Positions 25,952 through 35,307 are shown, numbered from the stretch's first letter. The stretch: DNA of 64,000 nucleotides from Agrobacterium tumefaciens (GCF_017726655.1 NZ_CP072308.1:744001-808000); one strand, 5' to 3'. Translations and numbers: made by a program. Notes: generated from the sequence alone by a model not told the origin.

Positions 25952-28399
25952 TCAATAAAGCCCGCCGCCGCCGCCAGTGATGGCCTGCTGCGCTTGCGGC
26001 GACGTTTTGAGGATGTCTTCCTGCGACATGTAGTTCTCCGCGCCGATCACCGAGAAGCTGTCGGCCGGGCCGGTGCCGGGCTTGAATGCCTCCATGATGG
26101 TGTCAGGTTCGCCCTCTACTGCCGCCATACCGGTCTTGCGATTGACGGCAATGAACTTCATGCCATCGGGAACGATGAACTTCGATGGCTCCAGATGCTT
26201 GGCCGCATCGGCGATGAACTCACCGAAAATCGGTGCCGAAAGCGAGCCACCGGTGCCGCCGCGACCGAGGGGAGCGGGAGAATCAAAGCCGATATAGAGA
26301 CCGGCCACCATGTCCGGCGTGTAACCGACGAACCAGGCGTCCTTTTCATCGTTGGTGGTGCCCGTTTTGCCGGCAACCGGTAGATCGACCTTGATCTTGC
26401 CCGCTGCCGTGCCGCGCTGCACCACGCCTTCCAGCATGGAGGTTGTCTGGTAAGCGGTCATCGGGTCGAGGACCTGCTCGCGATTATCGACGATGACGGG
26501 CTCGTCCTGGTTTTGCCAGCTCGTCGCATTGCAGCCTTCGCATCCACGCTCTTCGTGCCGGAAGATCGTCTTGCCGTAGCGATCCTGGATGCGGTCGATC
26601 AGCGTCGGCTTGATCTGCTTGCCGCCATTGGCAAGAACCGAATAGGCCGAGACCATGCGCATGACGGTGGTTTCACCCGAACCGAGGGACATCGACAGAA
26701 GCGGCGGCATCTTGTCGTAGATGCCGAAGCGTTCGGCATATTCCGCCACGAGGTTCATACCCATGTCCTGTGCCAGACGCACGGTCATGAGGTTACGGGA
26801 CTTTTCGATACCGAGACGCAAGGTCGAAGGGCCAGCCGAACCGCCGCCGTAATTCTGCGGTTTCCAGACCTGGTTGCCGGAGACGACCTCGATCGGGGCG
26901 TCGAGGATGACCGAGGCCGGCGTATAGCCATTGTCGAGCGCGGCTGCGTAGATGAACGGTTTGAAAGAGGAGCCGGGCTGACGCATGGCCTGCGTCGAGC
27001 GATTGAATTCTGACTGCGCATAGGAGAATCCGCCGACCATGGCCAGAACACGGCCCGTATGCGGATCCATCACTACCATGCCGCCCTGCACTTTCGGCGG
27101 CTGGCGCAGGCGATATTCATTGCCGGAGCCGGAGAGCGGCTGCGCATAGACGACGTCGCCGACGGAAAGCACGCCAACTGGCGACTTGGCGGTCGCGCGC
27201 TTGCCGGCTGCATCGCGAAATGCCCAGCGCATGTTTTCTGCCGAGATATGCCCGCGCGTGCGCTTGTCGCCATCTTCCGCGTCGGGATCGGCCTGAAGGC
27301 CGATATCGACGCCATCGGCAGCAACAGCGAGTACCACTGCCACCTTCCACTCGGGAACGTCGCGCAGACCCTTGACCTTCGCCAATGCCGCCGTCCAGTC
27401 ACCAGCTGTTTCGATCTTTTCGACAGGGCCACGGAAACCGCGACGCTCGTCATACTGTACAAGCCCGTCCTGAAGCGCCTTGCGGGCTTCGCGCTGGATT
27501 TGCGGATCGAACGATGTGCGGACGGAAAGCCCGCCTTCAAGCAGCGCTTCCTCGCCATATTTCTCGACGATCTGGCGGCGAACTTCCTCTGCGAAATAAT
27601 CGGAGGCGAAAATATGCGCCCCACCACGACGCAGATTGACACCGAGCGGCTGCTTCTTGGCGTCTGCGGCGTCATCGGCAGTGATGTAACCATTCTCGGC
27701 CATGCGGTCGATCACCCAGTCACGACGCTCGAGCGCAGCCTTCTCGCGGCGGATCGGATGGTAATTGTTCGGCCCCTTCGGCAGAGACGCCAGATATGCC
27801 GTCTCGGCAATCGTCAGTTCGGTGACGGATTTGTTGAAATAGGTCAGCGCCGCCCCGGCGATGCCGTAGGAATTCAGGCCGAAAAAGATCTCGTTGAGAT
27901 AAAGCTCGAGGATCTTGTCCTTTGAATAGGTTTGCTCGATGCGGAAGGAGAGGATGGCTTCCTTGAGCTTGCGGTCGATGGTCTGGTCGTTGGTCAGAAG
28001 AAAGTTTTTCGCAACCTGCTGGGTGATCGTCGATGCGCCGACGGGACGACGGCCGGAGCCGACATTCTGGAGATTGACGAGGATGGCGCGACCGAGGCCC
28101 CAGATATCGACGCCCGGATGGTTGTAGAAATTCTTGTCTTCAGCGGACAGGAAGGCTGCCTTCACGCGGTCGGGTATCGCCTGGATCGGCAGGAACAGGC
28201 GCTTCTCATGCGCATATTCCGCCATGAGCTCACCATTGCCAGCGTGTACACGGGTTGTTACGGGCGGCTCATAGGTGCTCAGAACTGCGTAATCCGGCAG
28301 GTCCTTCGTCACGCCGTGCAAATAAATCGCACCGACGACGGCGGCGCACAAAAACAGCACGCTGGCCAAGCCGAAAAAATATCCAATCAGTCTGATCAT
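25952..28399 (-). CDS. mrcA: Class A penicillin-binding protein 1A (transglycosylase/transpeptidase)
   Basis: 815-residue bifunctional murein synthase. An N-terminal membrane anchor (about residues 5-28) precedes the glycosyltransferase domain, with catalytic Glu87 in SAEDKNFYNHPG and ASTITQQVAKN. The transpeptidase domain has SxxK as GSSFKPF (Ser about 477), SRN and KTGTTND (about 676). An OB-like insertion lies between the two domains. In Agrobacterium the PBP1a enzyme is required for polar growth. It lies 4.4 kb past the end of gpr. Downstream of the amidase on the same strand, 325 bases away. Confidence 0.95.
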   Translation of the reverse strand: MIRLIGYFFGLASVLFLCAAVVGAIYLHGVTKDLPDYAVLSTYEPPVTTRVHAGNGELMAEYAHEKRLFLPIQAIPDRVKAAFLSAEDKNFYNHPGVDIWGLGRAILVNLQNVGSGRRPVGASTITQQVAKNFLLTNDQTIDRKLKEAILSFRIEQTYSKDKILELYLNEIFFGLNSYGIAGAALTYFNKSVTELTIAETAYLASLPKGPNNYHPIRREKAALERRDWVIDRMAENGYITADDAADAKKQPLGVNLRRGGAHIFASDYFAEEVRRQIVEKYGEEALLEGGLSVRTSFDPQIQREARKALQDGLVQYDERRGFRGPVEKIETAGDWTAALAKVKGLRDVPEWKVAVVLAVAADGVDIGLQADPDAEDGDKRTRGHISAENMRWAFRDAAGKRATAKSPVGVLSVGDVVYAQPLSGSGNEYRLRQPPKVQGGMVVMDPHTGRVLAMVGGFSYAQSEFNRSTQAMRQPGSSFKPFIYAAALDNGYTPASVILDAPIEVVSGNQVWKPQNYGGGSAGPSTLRLGIEKSRNLMTVRLAQDMGMNLVAEYAERFGIYDKMPPLLSMSLGSGETTVMRMVSAYSVLANGGKQIKPTLIDRIQDRYGKTIFRHEERGCEGCNATSWQNQDEPVIVDNREQVLDPMTAYQTTSMLEGVVQRGTAAGKIKVDLPVAGKTGTTNDEKDAWFVGYTPDMVAGLYIGFDSPAPLGRGGTGGSLSAPIFGEFIADAAKHLEPSKFIVPDGMKFIAVNRKTGMAAVEGEPDTIMEAFKPGTGPADSFSVIGAENYMSQEDILKTSPQAQQAITGGGGGLY

Positions 28400-28724
28400 A
28401 CCAAGCTACCGATAATTCGAATCGTAACCATCAACGCCCGACGATTTACGGGCGCATCCTTGCATATCGCGTGCCGTTTTGCACACCATACCTTCGATGA
28501 CAAGCCGATACGGCAGCATTCGCTGATATGTTACCGGGCCGAATGCCCGCAATCATGCATCGAAGCTTACGGATTGCCACCGAATCCGCTTCCCGAGTAA
28601 CGCGGGGAATGTGAGTAAAATAGGGCTCAGCGGTCGCAATCGTTGCCAAGGGTCAAGAATTGAACAGCTTTTCGGCTGTCTCTGGCGGCGTAGCCACACT
28701 TTTGGTTGGCCCGTCGGCGGCCTG
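28400..28724. other. 325-base gap between the amidase gene and mrcA
   Basis: No convincing gene, RNA or repeat. A 67-codon minus-strand frame here has no ribosome site or recognisable domain. It probably holds the mrcA promoter. Confidence 0.5.
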
Positions 28725-30014
28725 TCAGCCACCGTTTGCCATGGCCTTTGCGCGGTATCGCCCGACGGCCGTCGCCAAGGTATCGGCAACCTTTTTGCGC
28801 CACGCGTCATCGAGAAGCAGCTTTTCGTCTTCCGGATTGGAGAGGAAACCGAGTTCCAGCAGTACCGACGGCACATCGTGGGCGCGTAGCACCATGAAGC
28901 CGGCATAGCGATGCGGATTATTGATGAGACCCACCTGCCCCTCGAAGGATGAGACGATGTTTTCGGCAAGGGTCACCGAAAAGGCCTGGGTCTCGCGGCG
29001 GGTGAAGTCGAGGAGAATGTCGGCGACCTCGGGCGGTTCGGAGGAAGCGGCAACACCGGCAATCTGGTCGGACTTGTTTTCGCGCTCCGCCAGTTCCTGC
29101 GCCTGCCGGTCAGAAGCACGATCCGACAATGTATAGACGGTCGCGCCGCGGATGCCCTTCTGCTTCAGCGTATCGGCATGCAGGGATATGAAGAGATTGG
29201 CATTGTTCTGCCGGGCGATCGTCACCCGTTCGGACAGAGCGAGAAAGGTATCGGAATCGCGCGTGAGAAAGGCCTTGATGCCCGGTTCCCGGTTCAAACG
29301 ATCGGCAAGCTCCTTGGCAAAGGTCAAGGTAATGACCTTTTCCTCCGTGCCCGTGGTGCCACCGGTGGCGCCGGCATCGATGCCGCCGTGGCCCGCATCG
29401 ACGGCGATGATGAATTCTGCGGGACGCGAGGTTTTGTCGTCGGCTGTAATCGCCGATGTCGTCACCGGCGCAGGCGCGCGCCATTGCTGGTCTTTCACCA
29501 GTTCCGCAAACTTGCCCCTGGTGGTGATTTCCGCGTCCAGCACAAACCGGAACGACTGCCCGTCATCTGCCTTCTTCGTTTCTGCGACCGCCACCTGAAC
29601 CGGCTTTTTTGCCGTCAGAACGATGCGGGCGCTGTTTTCGCCCATGGTGCCAAAGCGGATATCGGAAAAAAGGCCCGTTGGCTTGAGATCGGAGACGGGG
29701 AATTTAAAATTGACCGCCGGAAAGTCGACTACGATTCGTGCCGGCGAATCGAGGTAATGAACGTCGAACTCCGGCTCTTCCGCAAAATCGAGAACGATAC
29801 GCGTGCGAGCCTCGTCGCCGATGATGCGCGCCTGATGGGCGACGAGCGGCTCGACCGCATGCGCTGCCGGGATAAGGGAAAAAGAGGCGGCGACCCCAAG
29901 CGCCAGGACAGCCGCAGCCCGCGCGATTCGCACGCCAAGCCACCCTGCCCCGCCTGATATCGCTGCGCTGCGCGTAAAATTCATGGCCCTCGAGAAATTC
30001 CGTATTTCAGTCAT
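28725..30014 (-). CDS. N-acetylmuramoyl-L-alanine amidase, AMIN plus Amidase_3
   Basis: Periplasmic zinc amidase that cuts the peptide stem from murein during septum splitting (AmiC type). The 429-residue frame starts at 30014; an in-frame ATG at 29984 with GAGG close upstream is an alternative. The signal peptide ends near AAHAVE. The AMIN domain (about 55-160) targets peptidoglycan, and the catalytic Amidase_3 domain has AVDAGHGGIDAGA (about 205-217), SLHAD and a C-terminal Glu in LLELGFLSN. Upstream of mrcA on the same strand. Confidence 0.94.
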   Translation of the reverse strand: MTEIRNFSRAMNFTRSAAISGGAGWLGVRIARAAAVLALGVAASFSLIPAAHAVEPLVAHQARIIGDEARTRIVLDFAEEPEFDVHYLDSPARIVVDFPAVNFKFPVSDLKPTGLFSDIRFGTMGENSARIVLTAKKPVQVAVAETKKADDGQSFRFVLDAEITTRGKFAELVKDQQWRAPAPVTTSAITADDKTSRPAEFIIAVDAGHGGIDAGATGGTTGTEEKVITLTFAKELADRLNREPGIKAFLTRDSDTFLALSERVTIARQNNANLFISLHADTLKQKGIRGATVYTLSDRASDRQAQELAERENKSDQIAGVAASSEPPEVADILLDFTRRETQAFSVTLAENIVSSFEGQVGLINNPHRYAGFMVLRAHDVPSVLLELGFLSNPEDEKLLLDDAWRKKVADTLATAVGRYRAKAMANGG

Positions 30015-30629
30015 TTTGGATAAACAGCGATGAAAAACGCCGCGAACGGAGCCGTTTCAACCACGCCGTACGATAGTTTGCACGTTTGCGCCCCACAATC
30101 GCAGGCGTTGGTGAACCAATTGTTAACCCGGAAATTCCACCAACAATATGGCATATTTAGCCAGCCTATTGCTATTATGACAGAGAAAACATACAACGCA
30201 TGTGAGGGTTAAAAGTGTTGACGGGATAGATGCCCGCCGGCTGCCAATCGAAAAAGACGCTGGCGCTGCACATCGGGCAATCATCTGCCGTCGTTACATT
30301 TATCCTGAAACTCGATCAATTCCGGCCGTGGCCGGAGACCTACCCGGTGGCAATGCCACCGCCGCTCTGAGGAGAGCAAATTCATCGGACCCCAAGGGGT
30401 CTATATATTATTGTCGTTCCGCCTGGCCAATGATGTCGCAGCAGTTTTCACATGAACCGGATACCAGGAGCAGGCCAAGCGCCTCGCCGTCGGTCCGGAT
30501 GCTGCCAGTTTACAGAGGCCCGGGTGGAGACTTCATTTCCGGCACATCCTTGCACTCATATGAAAGGCTCGTCCGTGTGGCGGGCCTGTTCTCGTATAAA
30601 ACAAGGCTGCGCCGAGGAGCACAGCTTAC
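30015..30629 (+). other. 615-base intergenic region with long rne leader
   Basis: No gene seen. Four compact hairpins lie at 30321-30401, and a TTGTTAACC stretch near 30117 resembles part of a CtrA site for the divergent amidase gene. The region from about 30200 on is probably transcribed as the rne 5' leader. Confidence 0.5.
30321..30401 (+). promoter_or_regulatory. Hairpin cluster in the rne leader
   Basis: Four successive inverted repeats: TCCGGCC/GGCCGGA, GGTGGC/GCCACC, GCTCT-GAGG-AGAGC and GACCCC/GGGGTC. RNase E mRNAs are autoregulated through structured leaders in enterobacteria, and these could serve as RNase E recognition sites here. One loop exposes GAGG. Confidence 0.5.
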
Positions 30630-33524
30630 ATGGCAGACAAAATGCTTATCGACGCCTCCCACGAAGAGGAGACACGCGTAGTCGTTGTCCGTGGGAACCG
30701 GATCGAAGAATTCGATTTTGAATCGGAGCACAAAAAACAAATCCGCGGCAATATCTATCTTGCCAAGGTCACCCGCGTTGAGCCCTCGCTTCAGGCGGCT
30801 TTCGTGGACTACGGTGGAAATCGCCACGGCTTTCTCGCTTTTGCGGAAATCCACCCGGATTATTACCAGATCCCGCTCGCTGACCGACAGGCACTGCTGA
30901 AAGCAGAAGCCGAGGATCATCGCCGTAGCGACGACTTCGAATCCGCCGACGCTCCCGAGCCAGCCGCCCCCATGATCGACCTTTCGCAGGTGGACCAGCC
31001 TGACGTCGGCATCGTTTCGGCGCCCGAAGTGGTCGAAACCGTGGCAGCCGAAGAAGCAGCCCCCGTTGCGGAAACGGTTTCTGAAGAAGCAGCCGTCGAG
31101 GTTGTGGCCGAAGAAGCGCCCGCCGAGGAAGAAAAGCCGAAGAAGCGCGTCCGCCGCCCCCGCGCCAAGAAGAAGACCGCCGAAGAAGAGGCCGCAGCGG
31201 TTGACGCGTCTGAAGCGTCACCCGAAGACGACGGCAGCACCGGCGGCGACATGGCCGCCATGGTTGATGCCGATACGATTTCCGAGGAAGTCGAAGGCCT
31301 TCGCCGCGGCAATGACGATGATGACGACGATGATGACGATCATCACGAAAAGGAAGTCATTGAATCCGTCGGCGCCGAAGACGCCATGGAAGAGGTTCCG
31401 GACCGGGTTGCCCGTAAGCCGCGCAAACAATATCGCATCCAGGAAGTCATCAAGCGCCGCCAGATCCTTCTGGTGCAGGTCGCCAAGGAAGAACGCGGCA
31501 ACAAGGGTGCCGCACTCACCACCTATCTGTCGCTGGCTGGCCGATACTCCGTGCTGATGCCGAATACGGCGCGGGGCGGCGGTATTTCCCGCAAGATCAC
31601 CCAGCCGACAGACCGCAAGCGCCTCAAGGAAATCGCGCGCGACCTGGAAGTGCCGCAGGGCATGGGCGTCATTCTGCGCACCGCCGGTGCCAACCGCACC
31701 CGTGTCGAAATCAAGCGCGACTTCGAATATCTGATGCGTCTGTGGGAAAACGTCCGCACGCTGACGCTGAATTCCACCGCTCCCTGCCTCGTTTATGAGG
31801 AAGGCTCGCTGATAAAGCGTTCGATCCGCGACCTTTACAACAAGGATATCAGCGAGATCATCGTTTCCGGCGAAGAAGGCTACCGTGAAGCAAAAGACTT
31901 CATGAAGATGCTGATGCCGAGCCATGCCAAGGTGGTTCAGCCTTATCGCGACATTCACCCGATCTTCTCGCGCTCCGGCATCGAAGCGCAGCTCGACCGC
32001 ATGCTGCAGCCCCAGGTCACGCTGAAGTCCGGTGGTTACCTCATCATCAACCAGACGGAAGCGCTGGTTTCGATCGACGTCAACTCGGGCCGTTCGACAC
32101 GCGAGCATTCCATCGAGGAAACCGCGCTGACGACCAACCTCGAAGCCGCGGAAGAAGTGGCGCGCCAGCTGCGTCTGCGCGACCTTGCTGGTCTTGTCGT
32201 CATCGACTTCATCGACATGGAAGAAAAGCGCAACAATCGCGCTGTCGAGAAGAAGCTCAAGGATTGCCTGAAGAACGACCGCGCCCGTATTCAGGTCGGC
32301 CGCATCTCGCATTTCGGCCTTCTGGAAATGTCTCGCCAGCGCATCCGCGCTTCGGTGCTGGAATCGACCACGCAGGTCTGCCAGCATTGCGGCGGCACGG
32401 GCCACGTTCGCTCGGAATCCTCCATCGCCCTGCATGTGCTGCGCGGCGTCGAGGAATATCTGCTGCGCAACACCACCCACAATATCACCGTGCGGTGCAC
32501 GCCGGAAACGGCGCTCTACCTGCTCAACCACAAGCGTGGCACGATCGTCGATTATGAAGGCCGCTTCGGCGTGTCGATCATCATTGCCGCCGACTCCGGC
32601 GTCGGCGCCCAGCATTTCGCGATCGATCGCGGTGATGCCGTCGAAAATCCCGTGAAGATCGAAAGCCTCATTCAGATGCTGCCGAACTTCGTCGAGGAAG
32701 AAGACGATTTCGTCGCTGAAGTGGAAGAAGACGAAGACGAGGAAGAAATCGTCAAGGCAGAAAGCGCCCAACCGCGCCAGCAGCCGCAGGGCGACAATGG
32801 CGAGGAAGGCAAGCGCAAGCGCAAGCGTCGTCGCCGCCGTCGTGGCAAGGGTGGCCAGGGTGACCAGAACGGCACTGTCGATGCCCAGTCCGGTGATGCG
32901 GACGGCGATGATGCCGAGGGTGACGATGACGGTATCGAAGCGGATGACACCGGCGCTGATGTCGAGAACGGGACGGCGGAAGCAGCAGGCTCCGATGAGG
33001 ACGGCAAGCGCAAGCGCCGCCGTCGCGGCAAGCGTGGTGGCCGCCGCAACCGCGCCGAGGACGAGGCACTTGACGGAATTGACTCTGCCGATGATGAAGC
33101 TGAAGGCGAAGAGGTCGCTACTGCGGCTGCCGTCGCTGAAGAGCCGGCTGCGGCCGAGGTCGTGGAAGGCACGGTTGCTGATGTAGCCGTCGTTGCTGAC
33201 GAGACCGCGCCGAAAAAGCCACGCCGCACCCGCAAGGCCAAGGCCAAGACGGAGACCGAAGAAGCGCCGCAGGCCGAAGCTGTCGAAACGGTGAAGCCGG
33301 TCGTCGTTGAGACGACTGTCGTTGATGTCGCCGTCGAAGAAGCAGGCGAAGCCTCTGCCGACGTTGCACCGGAAGCGGAAGCGCCGGTAAGTGAAGAGAA
33401 GGTTCGCGCGAACCGGGGCAACAATGTCTCGAGCTCCGAACCGGTCGTCACGTCGTCCGCGCCAGAGGGCGATGAGCCGAAGCCGCGCAAGGGCGGCTGG
33501 TGGCAGCGCAAAGGCTTCTTCTAA
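30630..33524 (+). CDS. rne: Ribonuclease E
   Basis: Single-strand endoribonuclease and degradosome scaffold. The 964-residue protein has an S1 domain split by an insertion of roughly 130 residues (about 92-225) that is rich in Ala, Glu and Asp and includes nine Asp in a row. The catalytic core shows SIDVNSG and VIDFIDM (about 482 and 526), and the zinc link appears as CQHCGG. The C-terminal half is unstructured with Arg-rich patches, and the extreme C-terminus KGGWWQRKGFF resembles the GWW motif that binds PNPase in Caulobacter. Own terminator follows. Confidence 0.95.
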   Translation: MADKMLIDASHEEETRVVVVRGNRIEEFDFESEHKKQIRGNIYLAKVTRVEPSLQAAFVDYGGNRHGFLAFAEIHPDYYQIPLADRQALLKAEAEDHRRSDDFESADAPEPAAPMIDLSQVDQPDVGIVSAPEVVETVAAEEAAPVAETVSEEAAVEVVAEEAPAEEEKPKKRVRRPRAKKKTAEEEAAAVDASEASPEDDGSTGGDMAAMVDADTISEEVEGLRRGNDDDDDDDDDHHEKEVIESVGAEDAMEEVPDRVARKPRKQYRIQEVIKRRQILLVQVAKEERGNKGAALTTYLSLAGRYSVLMPNTARGGGISRKITQPTDRKRLKEIARDLEVPQGMGVILRTAGANRTRVEIKRDFEYLMRLWENVRTLTLNSTAPCLVYEEGSLIKRSIRDLYNKDISEIIVSGEEGYREAKDFMKMLMPSHAKVVQPYRDIHPIFSRSGIEAQLDRMLQPQVTLKSGGYLIINQTEALVSIDVNSGRSTREHSIEETALTTNLEAAEEVARQLRLRDLAGLVVIDFIDMEEKRNNRAVEKKLKDCLKNDRARIQVGRISHFGLLEMSRQRIRASVLESTTQVCQHCGGTGHVRSESSIALHVLRGVEEYLLRNTTHNITVRCTPETALYLLNHKRGTIVDYEGRFGVSIIIAADSGVGAQHFAIDRGDAVENPVKIESLIQMLPNFVEEEDDFVAEVEEDEDEEEIVKAESAQPRQQPQGDNGEEGKRKRKRRRRRRGKGGQGDQNGTVDAQSGDADGDDAEGDDDGIEADDTGADVENGTAEAAGSDEDGKRKRRRRGKRGGRRNRAEDEALDGIDSADDEAEGEEVATAAAVAEEPAAAEVVEGTVADVAVVADETAPKKPRRTRKAKAKTETEEAPQAEAVETVKPVVVETTVVDVAVEEAGEASADVAPEAEAPVSEEKVRANRGNNVSSSEPVVTSSAPEGDEPKPRKGGWWQRKGFF

Positions 33525-33546
33525 GCGAAGAGAAACTCCATAAACG

Positions 33547-33575
33547 ACGCCCGCAACATCGTTGCGGGCGTTTTG
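33547..33575 (+). terminator. rne terminator
   Basis: Eleven-bp stem ACGCCCGCAAC/GTTGCGGGCGT, a 3-base loop and TTTT, beginning 22 bases past the rne stop. Confidence 0.9.
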
Positions 33576-33716
33576 CTTTGCGGGTAGCGGAGTGTGATGT
33601 CGCCGCTGCTCCTATGCTTTTCAGACTGGAACGAGGCGGCAAGCGGATGAGAAGAGCCCATCTCTTCCGCCACTCCGGGCTTGAGCCGGAATTTCGCGGA
33701 CGCACGCCTGCGCCGC

Positions 33717-34421
33717 TTAAACCGAGCGTGTCAGCCCTCCGTCAACCCGGATATTCTGGCCGGTAATATACCCTGCTCCTTCGGATGCGAGAAATGCCAC
33801 CGTGGCAGCGATTTCCTCGCTCTTGCCGTAGCGCTGCATCGGCACAGATTCGCGGCGCTCCTCTGTTGCCGGCAAGCTGTCGATCCATCCCGGCAGAACA
33901 TTGTTCATGCGGACATTGTCGGCCGCATAGGTATCGGCAAAGATCTTGGTGTAGGAAGCGAGGCCCGCGCGGAAGACGGCGGAGGTCGGGAACATGCTGC
34001 TGGGTTCAAAAGCCCATGCCGTCGAGATGTTGACGATCGCGCCCGCCTTCTGCTTCACCATGACGGGCGCGATTATCCGCGTCGGGCGAATGACGTTCAT
34101 CAGGTAGACGTCGAGACCCGTGTGCCATTGCTCGTCGGTGATGTCGAGAATAGCGGCCCTCGGACCGTGCCCTGCACTATTGACCAGCAAGTCGATGCGG
34201 CCGAATTTCTCGAGCGTCTGATCCGTCAGCCGCTGGAGATCGTCATTGGACTGGTTGGAGCCTGTGACACCGATACCGCCCAGCTCCTTCGCGAGCGCCT
34301 CCCCTTTGCCGGAGGAAGACAGGATCGCAAGCCTGTAACCATCCGCGGCCAGACGTTTCGCCACAGCCGCTCCCATGCCGCTACCTCCAGCGGTTACTAC
34401 AGCCACTTTTTCTGCCGACAT
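33717..34421 (-). CDS. Short-chain dehydrogenase-like protein with degenerate active site
   Basis: 234 residues from the ATG at 34421, with GGAG six bases upstream. A Rossmann nucleotide-binding TAGGSGMG (about residues 10-17), NSAG and the C-terminal INVDGG-like IRVDGG show an SDR. The catalytic YxxxK position aligns with SAVFR in PTSAVFRAGL, so both Tyr and Lys appear to be replaced. It may bind NAD(P)H or a ligand without classical oxidoreductase activity. It is monocistronic and converges on rne. Confidence 0.88.
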   Translation of the reverse strand: MSAEKVAVVTAGGSGMGAAVAKRLAADGYRLAILSSSGKGEALAKELGGIGVTGSNQSNDDLQRLTDQTLEKFGRIDLLVNSAGHGPRAAILDITDEQWHTGLDVYLMNVIRPTRIIAPVMVKQKAGAIVNISTAWAFEPSSMFPTSAVFRAGLASYTKIFADTYAADNVRMNNVLPGWIDSLPATEERRESVPMQRYGKSEEIAATVAFLASEGAGYITGQNIRVDGGLTRSV

Positions 34422-34548
34422 TGCTATCTCCTCGTTTGATCGGGGTGCCCCGCACCACATGGCTCATCTATAACGGGTTTCAACGAGGAGTTCGAACCAG
34501 AATGGCTTGCAGCGGCATGCAGAAAAACTGATGCGTGCAAGGCCAACC

Positions 34549-34908
34549 CTAGTCCGCACTCCCCACCGGATGGGCCTTGCGGCTGTCGACAGGCGCTTCC
34601 TGTCGCTCCGCCAGACCATAATCGCGGATCACATGGGCGATACGAAGCCGGTAATCAGAAAAGGTGCCGGACCGTCCGAGCACCTGCGCCCGGCGGTGTG
34701 AAGGCCGGTTGCGCCAGGCCATCACCGCTGTTTCGTCCCGAAAAAATGACAGGGAGAGCATCTTTTCGGGATTACTGATGCTCTGAAATCGTTCGACTGA
34801 CACGAAGCCATCGATGTCTTCTAGCTCGGCGCGCAGGCCTGCTGCTATATCCAAATAGTGCTGCTTTTCGCCGTCGGCCGGCCAGACCTCAAAGATGACG
34901 GCGATCAT
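34549..34908 (-). CDS. Antibiotic biosynthesis monooxygenase (ABM) family protein
   Basis: 119 residues with the ferredoxin-like ABM fold pattern: MIAVIFEVWPADG, then DGFVSVERFQS and LSLSFFRDETAVMAWRN. ABM proteins act as cofactor-free oxygenases or quinone/heme handlers. Its start overlaps the stop of the NIPSNAP gene by 4 bases (ATGA), so the two are translated together. Substrate unknown; the divergent ArsR gene probably controls the pair. Confidence 0.85.
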   Translation of the reverse strand: MIAVIFEVWPADGEKQHYLDIAAGLRAELEDIDGFVSVERFQSISNPEKMLSLSFFRDETAVMAWRNRPSHRRAQVLGRSGTFSDYRLRIAHVIRDYGLAERQEAPVDSRKAHPVGSAD

Positions 34909-35231
34909 TGTCCGCCTCCGCCGTGCGGGCCAGAGGCAAGGCGCAGAAACAGGCGATCCTCGCGTCGGATGAACCGTTCCCGGCGCGCGAACTCGTAATT
35001 CTCCCGCCCGACGGGATCAGCAGCAAGCCGCGCCCTGTAGGCTTCGTAGGCGGCAAGGCCTTCAATATTGTAGACGCCATAGGCAATCGTGCTCGATCCT
35101 TCCTTTGGCGCAAAATAACCGATGAGATCGGCCCCGCAACGCGGGATCGCCTCGCCCCAGTTGCGGGCATAGAGGTCGAAGGCATCGACCTTGAAGGGGT
35201 CGATCTCATAACGAATGAAACAGGTCAGCAT
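34905..35231 (-). CDS. NIPSNAP family protein
   Basis: 108 residues from the ATG at 35231, with GGAGAG just upstream. The segment MLTCFIRYEIDPFKVDAF and IGYFAPKEGSSTIAYGVY match the NIPSNAP domain, a dimeric alpha-beta barrel relative of ABM. It is the first gene of a two-gene unit (NIPSNAP-ABM) and is divergent from the ArsR gene. An inverted repeat next to the shared promoter suggests common control. Confidence 0.85.
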   Translation of the reverse strand: MLTCFIRYEIDPFKVDAFDLYARNWGEAIPRCGADLIGYFAPKEGSSTIAYGVYNIEGLAAYEAYRARLAADPVGRENYEFARRERFIRREDRLFLRLASGPHGGGGQ

Positions 35232-35283
35232 TATTTCTCTCCTGATGTAATACGCCACCTGTTTACCCTGTTGCGACACGTCA

Positions 35284-35307
35284 ATGCTTCGGCTACCATC
35301 GAAGCAT
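35284..35307. promoter_or_regulatory. Inverted repeat overlapping the ArsR-family start codon, likely operator
   Basis: ATGCTTCG at 35284-35291 and CGAAGCAT at 35300-35307, a perfect 8-bp inverted repeat with an 8-base spacer; the right arm contains the first two bases of the ArsR ATG. Spacing suits a winged-helix dimer. Confidence 0.6.

Noticed and set aside
28446..28649. 67-codon minus-strand frame between the amidase gene and mrcA
   Set aside because: No ribosome site, no domain or hydrophobic pattern, and it crosses the probable mrcA promoter.
31218..32771. 517-codon minus-strand frame within rne
   Set aside because: Antisense to the highly conserved catalytic core of RNase E; codon bias artefact.
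33674..33711. Second copy of the palindromic repeat after rne
   Set aside because: Only a short stretch resembles one arm of the element at 43361; no matching second arm.
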